Below, piece after piece: positions 5,051 through 8,422 of a stretch of 8,422 nt of DNA. Below the pieces are notes generated by a model. That model was given only the letters and a program-made list of their open reading frames with translations. It ran no database searches and was not told where the DNA came from. The DNA comes from Chthoniobacter flavus (lineage in GTDB: Bacteria; Verrucomicrobiota; Verrucomicrobiia; Chthoniobacterales; Terrimicrobiaceae). The translations under genes were made by a program, and so were the position numbers. The stretch's first letter is position 1, and every line of letters starts with the position of its first letter. Location: assembly GCA_945903555.1 (NCBI GenBank), contig CAMDOJ010000079.1, positions 1 through 8,422 on the forward strand. Reading direction: 5' to 3'.

Positions 5051-7621
5051 ATGTATACCCAAAACGAAAAAGTTGAACTCGTTAATGTGGCCGATGAAAT
5101 GTCGAAGTCGTTTCTCGACTACTCGATGTCGGTCATTATTTCGCGCGCCCTTCCGGATGCCCGCGACGGACTGAAACCCTCTCAGCGCCGAATTCTGTTT
5201 GCGATGAATGAACTCGGTGTCCAACCGAACCGCAAGCATCTCAAGTGCGCGAAAATCGTTGGTGAGACGATGGGTAACTACCATCCGCACGGCGACCAAG
5301 CGATCTACCCAACCCTCGTTCACATGGCGCAACCATGGGCGATGCGCGAAATGCTCGTCGACGGACAAGGTAACTTCGGTTCCGTAGAAGGCGATCCGCC
5401 CGCCTCGATGCGTTACACGGAAGCCCGCCTCCAACATCTCGGCGCCGCCCTCATGACCGACATGGACAAGGGTACCGTCGACTTCCGTCCGAACTACGAC
5501 GAAACCCGCGAGGAACCTACCGTTTTTCCAGCCGCTTTCCCAAACCTCCTCGTCAATGGCGGCACAGGCATCGCAGTTGGCATGGCCACAAACATCCCAC
5601 CGCACAACCTCAGCGAGTGCATCAACGGCATTTGTGCCCAAATCGAGAACCCCGACATCTCTATCGCGGGGCTCATGGAGCACATCAAAGGGCCCGATTT
5701 TCCAACAGGTTGTCTCCTTCAAGGCACGACCGGGATCAAACAATACTTTGAAACAGGCAGAGGATCCGTACGGGTGCGCGGTCGAGTGGGCGTCACCGAG
5801 GTCCGAGGCGGACGCGAGCAAATCATCATCACCGAGATCCCTTACAATGTGAATCGAGCGGATCTCGTGAAACGCATTGCTGACCTCACGAACGAAAAAG
5901 TCCTCACCGGCATCAGCGATGTCCGCGATGAGAGCGCCGAGGATACACGCGTCGTCATCGACCTCAAACGCGATGGCAACCCAAAGGTCATCATCAACAA
6001 TCTCTACAAGCATACCGCACTGGAATCCTCCTTCAGCGCGAACATGCTGGCCATCGACCACGGCAAGCCAAAGTTGCTTTCGCTCAAAGACGCCATCACG
6101 AGCTACATTGAACACCGCCGCGAAGTCATCCTCCGCCGCACGCGCTACCTTCTCGACCAAGCTGAAGTGGAAGCCGAGAAACTCGAAGGCTTCCTCATCG
6201 CGCTCGCGAACATCGACGACTTCATTAAAATCATCCGAGATTCGCGCGACCGAGATGACGCGAAGTCCAAGCTTCTCGCCCTCTCGTGGACAAGAAAAAC
6301 TGTAGTCGACCTCGGCATCCTCATTCGCAGCGAAGCTCGTGTCGCAGACGGACACTACCGGTTCAGCGAAAAACAGGTCGGACACATCCTAGATCTGCGC
6401 CTATACCAACTCACCGGTCTCGAGCGCGACAGCATCAAGCACGAATACGATGCCCTCATCGCCACCATCAAAGATCTGATGGATATTCTCGCGAAAGAAA
6501 ACCGCGTCCTCACGATCATCAAAGACGAACTCCGCGCGCTACAACTCAAATACGGCACCCCTCGCCGCACTCAGATCGTTCCCGCCGAAGGTGAAGTCAC
6601 CATCGAAGACCTCATCGCGAACGAAGGTGTGATCGTCACACTCACTCACAACGGATTCATCAAGCGCACACTCGTCAGCGCCTTCCGCGCCCAGAAACGC
6701 GGTGGCAAAGGCGTGATAGGCATGACCGCCCGCGAGGCGGATAAAGAAGAAGACAGCGACTTCGTCAAATATCTGTTCACCGCCGCCACACACGATTACT
6801 TGATGTTCTTTACTGAGAGCGGACGCTGCTATGTCGAACGTGTATTTGAAATACCGGAAGGCTCCCGCGCTAGCAAAGGTCGCTCGATAGCGAACCTCCT
6901 CGAGCTTCGCAGTGAAGAAAAAATCACCGCCACCATTCGCGTCCAAGGACAAAAAACAGACGACGAAACTTGGAACAAAGGTCTCCACATTGTCTTCGCG
7001 ACCCGCAGCGGCATTGTCAAAAAATCCAACCTCAACGATTTTAAAAACATCCGAAAGGGCGGCATCATTGCCATCAAGATCGAAGAGGGCGACAAACTCA
7101 TCGACTGCAAGCTCACCGACGGACTCAACGAAATTGTCCTCATCACTCACGACGGCATGAGCATCCGCTTCAGTGAAGAGGAAGTGAAAGACCAAGGCCG
7201 CGATACCGTGGGTGTCTGGGGCATACGTCCAAGCAAAGGCGACTATATCGTCGGCGCCGCTATCGTGAATAAGGACGCCCAACTTCTCGTCGCCGGAGAA
7301 AACGGCCTCGGCAAACGTACCAGCTTCGAGGAATACCGTCTCCAAGGCCGTGGCGGCAAAGGTATCATCACCATGAAGACGAATGACAAAACTGGCGCTG
7401 TCGCGGGTGCACTCACCGTCCGGGACGATGACGAACTCATGCTCATCACAAACAAAGGCAAGATGGTCCGCACACGCATTTCCGAAATCCGCGAAACCGG
7501 CCGCAATGCCCAAGGCGTAAAACTCATCGGTCTCCGGCCTAACGAAATCCTCCAAGCCATCGCACCCGTCGTCAGTGACGAAGAGGACGAAGCTGAAACA
7601 GCCGTACCAGCGGAAGAATAA
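5051..7621 (+). CDS. gyrA: DNA gyrase subunit A
   Basis: Cleavage-reunion and DNA-wrapping subunit of gyrase, 856 aa (E. coli 875). The winged-helix/tower part carries SRALPDARDGLKPSQRRIL (31-49) and the catalytic tyrosine in MRYTEARL (R121, Y122), with the same numbering as E. coli. A coiled-coil and C-gate region covers about 355-500. The C-terminal beta-pinwheel, about 510-835, has the GyrA box QKRGGKG (548-554), which marks gyrase rather than topoisomerase IV, and a related QGRGGKG (765-771). An acidic tail (DEEDEAE, 843-849) ends the protein. In the quinolone region, the positions equivalent to Ser83 and Asp87 are Gln83 and Pro87. ATG 5051 lies 3 nt after the toxin stop, and the first conserved residues follow at normal distance. 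No Shine-Dalgarno precedes it, suggesting coupling to toxin-gene translation. I found no obvious separate promoter. Confidence 0.98.
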   Translation: MYTQNEKVELVNVADEMSKSFLDYSMSVIISRALPDARDGLKPSQRRILFAMNELGVQPNRKHLKCAKIVGETMGNYHPHGDQAIYPTLVHMAQPWAMREMLVDGQGNFGSVEGDPPASMRYTEARLQHLGAALMTDMDKGTVDFRPNYDETREEPTVFPAAFPNLLVNGGTGIAVGMATNIPPHNLSECINGICAQIENPDISIAGLMEHIKGPDFPTGCLLQGTTGIKQYFETGRGSVRVRGRVGVTEVRGGREQIIITEIPYNVNRADLVKRIADLTNEKVLTGISDVRDESAEDTRVVIDLKRDGNPKVIINNLYKHTALESSFSANMLAIDHGKPKLLSLKDAITSYIEHRREVILRRTRYLLDQAEVEAEKLEGFLIALANIDDFIKIIRDSRDRDDAKSKLLALSWTRKTVVDLGILIRSEARVADGHYRFSEKQVGHILDLRLYQLTGLERDSIKHEYDALIATIKDLMDILAKENRVLTIIKDELRALQLKYGTPRRTQIVPAEGEVTIEDLIANEGVIVTLTHNGFIKRTLVSAFRAQKRGGKGVIGMTAREADKEEDSDFVKYLFTAATHDYLMFFTESGRCYVERVFEIPEGSRASKGRSIANLLELRSEEKITATIRVQGQKTDDETWNKGLHIVFATRSGIVKKSNLNDFKNIRKGGIIAIKIEEGDKLIDCKLTDGLNEIVLITHDGMSIRFSEEEVKDQGRDTVGVWGIRPSKGDYIVGAAIVNKDAQLLVAGENGLGKRTSFEEYRLQGRGGKGIITMKTNDKTGAVAGALTVRDDDELMLITNKGKMVRTRISEIRETGRNAQGVKLIGLRPNEILQAIAPVVSDEEDEAETAVPAEE

Positions 7622-7644
7622 GGCTCCTTCGCCATTTTATAATC

Positions 7645-7679
7645 ATCCTGCCCGCAGTAATGCGGGCGGGATTTTTTTT
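7645..7679 (+). terminator. Rho-independent terminator after gyrA
   Basis: CCCGCA (7651-7656) and TGCGGG (7661-7666) pair around a GTAA loop. The stem extends outward through G-C, one T-G wobble, two C-G and further A-T pairs to about 12 bp (arms 7645-7656 and 7661-7672). It is followed by a run of eight T (7672-7679). It lies 23 nt after the gyrA stop and closes the gyrB-TA-gyrA unit, isolating the following gene. Confidence 0.92.
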
Positions 7680-7691
7680 ACCCTCGCTCAT

Positions 7692-7707
7692 TTTCCTTCT
7701 TAGGAAA
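7692..7707. repeat. Short inverted repeat upstream of the MBOAT gene
   Basis: TTTCCT (7692-7697) and AGGAAA (7702-7707) form a 6-bp perfect inverted repeat with a 4-nt loop. It lies 57 bp before the next ATG and 12 bp after the terminator T-run. It could be an operator or a chance hairpin. No T-run follows, so it is not a terminator. Confidence 0.3.
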
Positions 7708-7763
7708 TTTCTGGATGGAATAGGGTTTTTAGCTATGCTGTAGAAACACCCCCGCTCGAACGT

Positions 7764-8422
7764 ATGTTTTTTAATTCCGTTACGTTTCTTTTTAGTTTCC
7801 TCCCGATTGTCTTGATTGGTTTTCTCCTGCTGGAGCGAGTGAAGCCGGTTTTTTGGCGTCAGCTCTGGCTTCTGGCGGCTTCACTGGTTTTCTATGCGTG
7901 GGCCAATGCGGACGTGTTGCTTTTATTTATCCCGCTTACTGCCGCGAACTACTTTCTCGGCGGTCGCCTCTCGCGCAGCGGGGAATCTTCTGGGAAATGG
8001 CTTCTCGTCGGATCGGTGACATTGAACATCGTTGTCCTTGCCTATTTCAAATACGCGAATTTCTTCGTTTCTAATTTGAATGCGGTTCTTCAGACGAATA
8101 TTTTCATCGAAAAAGTCCTCCTGCCGCTGGGCATCTCATTCATTACATTTATGCAGATCGCGTGGCTGGTGGCCGCACGCAAGCGCGAAGCCGTCCCGTG
8201 CAATTATTTTGAGTTTCTCCTCTATTCGGCCTTTTTTCCACAGATCGTTTCCGGCCCGATTGTTTATCAGAAAGAGTCCCTGCCGCAGTTTCGTAAAATC
8301 CGAACAGCAGAGGAGCGTTCTGCAGATATCTGCGTGGGAGCGACCCTATTCACGATGGGCCTGGCTAAAAAGGTCCTCATTGCAGATACAATCGCTCCTT
8401 GGGCGAATCAGGCCTTCTGGGC
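7764..8422 (+). CDS. MBOAT-family membrane O-acyltransferase, AlgI-like (3' end outside window)
   Basis: The frame from ATG 7764 stays open for 219 codons to the window edge. It starts MFFNSVTFLFSFLPIVL, close to the usual MLFNS..FLFLFLP opening of AlgI-type MBOAT proteins. FYAWANADVLLLFIP, ANYFLGGRL, YFKYANFF and LPLGISFITFMQIAWLV (about 122-138) follow, then FFPQIVSGPIVYQKE (157-171), matching the family's FFP..iaGPI motif. The catalytic histidine expected in the second half is beyond the window. Such proteins move acetyl or acyl groups across the inner membrane to a periplasmic polysaccharide or lipid, usually with a downstream AlgJ/AlgX-type SGNH partner. The substrate cannot be told. The start has no Shine-Dalgarno; a weak -10 candidate TATGCT lies at 7734-7739. 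DltB is a more distant alternative. An open + strand frame at 7853-8074 is a shadow of this gene. Confidence 0.88.
   Translation, partial: MFFNSVTFLFSFLPIVLIGFLLLERVKPVFWRQLWLLAASLVFYAWANADVLLLFIPLTAANYFLGGRLSRSGESSGKWLLVGSVTLNIVVLAYFKYANFFVSNLNAVLQTNIFIEKVLLPLGISFITFMQIAWLVAARKREAVPCNYFEFLLYSAFFPQIVSGPIVYQKESLPQFRKIRTAEERSADICVGATLFTMGLAKKVLIADTIAPWANQAFW

Noticed and set aside
4910..6385. 491-codon open frame on the - strand across the toxin 3' end and gyrA
   Set aside because: Long, but antisense to well-conserved gyrA. The translation is acidic and Val/Phe/Asp-rich in the way complementary frames of GC-biased genes are.
6539..7555. 338-codon open frame on the - strand inside gyrA
   Set aside because: Same reason: a shadow of the GyrA C-terminal domain.
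7638..7643. Perfect TATAAT just after gyrA
   Set aside because: No -35 box at suitable distance, and it is followed at once by the intrinsic terminator, so a useful promoter is unlikely.
1..8422. CRISPR arrays, tRNA or rRNA genes, insertion sequences, attachment sites
   Set aside because: I saw no regular repeat-spacer pattern, no transposase, no terminal inverted repeats around the TA module and no tRNA-like cloverleaf in the short intergenic gaps.

Overview
The window centres on the two DNA gyrase genes, gyrB (1619-4252) and gyrA (5051-7621), both on the + strand. A compact two-gene Phd/VapC-type toxin-antitoxin (TA) module sits exactly between them. The gyrase pair is flanked by two incomplete membrane-protein genes. 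On the left, running off position 1 on the - strand, is a GT-C (STT3-like) membrane glycosyltransferase. On the right, running off position 8422 on the + strand, is an AlgI-like MBOAT acyltransferase. Neither edge gene has its stop codon inside the window. I read both by translating the strands directly.

Organism: a moderately GC-rich Gram-negative-type bacterium. GyrB carries the long TOPRIM insertion of Gram-negative enzymes. The GyrB and GyrA wording (GGTHGVGAKCVNA, LPIKGKIINVE, HPHGDQAIYPT) resembles what I recall from the Planctomycetes-Verrucomicrobia-Chlamydiae group, so Verrucomicrobiota or a relative is my best guess. This is inference from remembered family sequences, not a search. 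Shine-Dalgarno signals are weak or absent at most starts, and two genes appear to start with TTG.

Layout: <1-1510 (-) GT-C glycosyltransferase; 1511-1618 a divergent control region with an overlapping set of inverted repeats; 1619-4252 gyrB; 4249-4278 a promoter whose -35 box overlaps the gyrB stop codon and whose spacer holds a tandem 10-bp repeat; 4284-4610 antitoxin; 4613-5047 PIN-domain toxin; 5051-7621 gyrA; 7645-7679 a strong intrinsic terminator; 7764->8422 MBOAT protein.

How they fit together: GyrB (ATPase and TOPRIM) and GyrA (cleavage-reunion and DNA-wrapping domains) form the A2B2 gyrase that introduces negative supercoils. The TA module is packed with gaps of 2 and 3 nt (antitoxin-toxin, toxin-gyrA), so gyrA has neither an evident ribosome-binding site nor an evident promoter of its own. 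Its expression probably depends on transcription and translation through the TA genes. This embedding of a TA module in a gyrase operon is the most notable feature of the window. The terminator after gyrA closes the unit.
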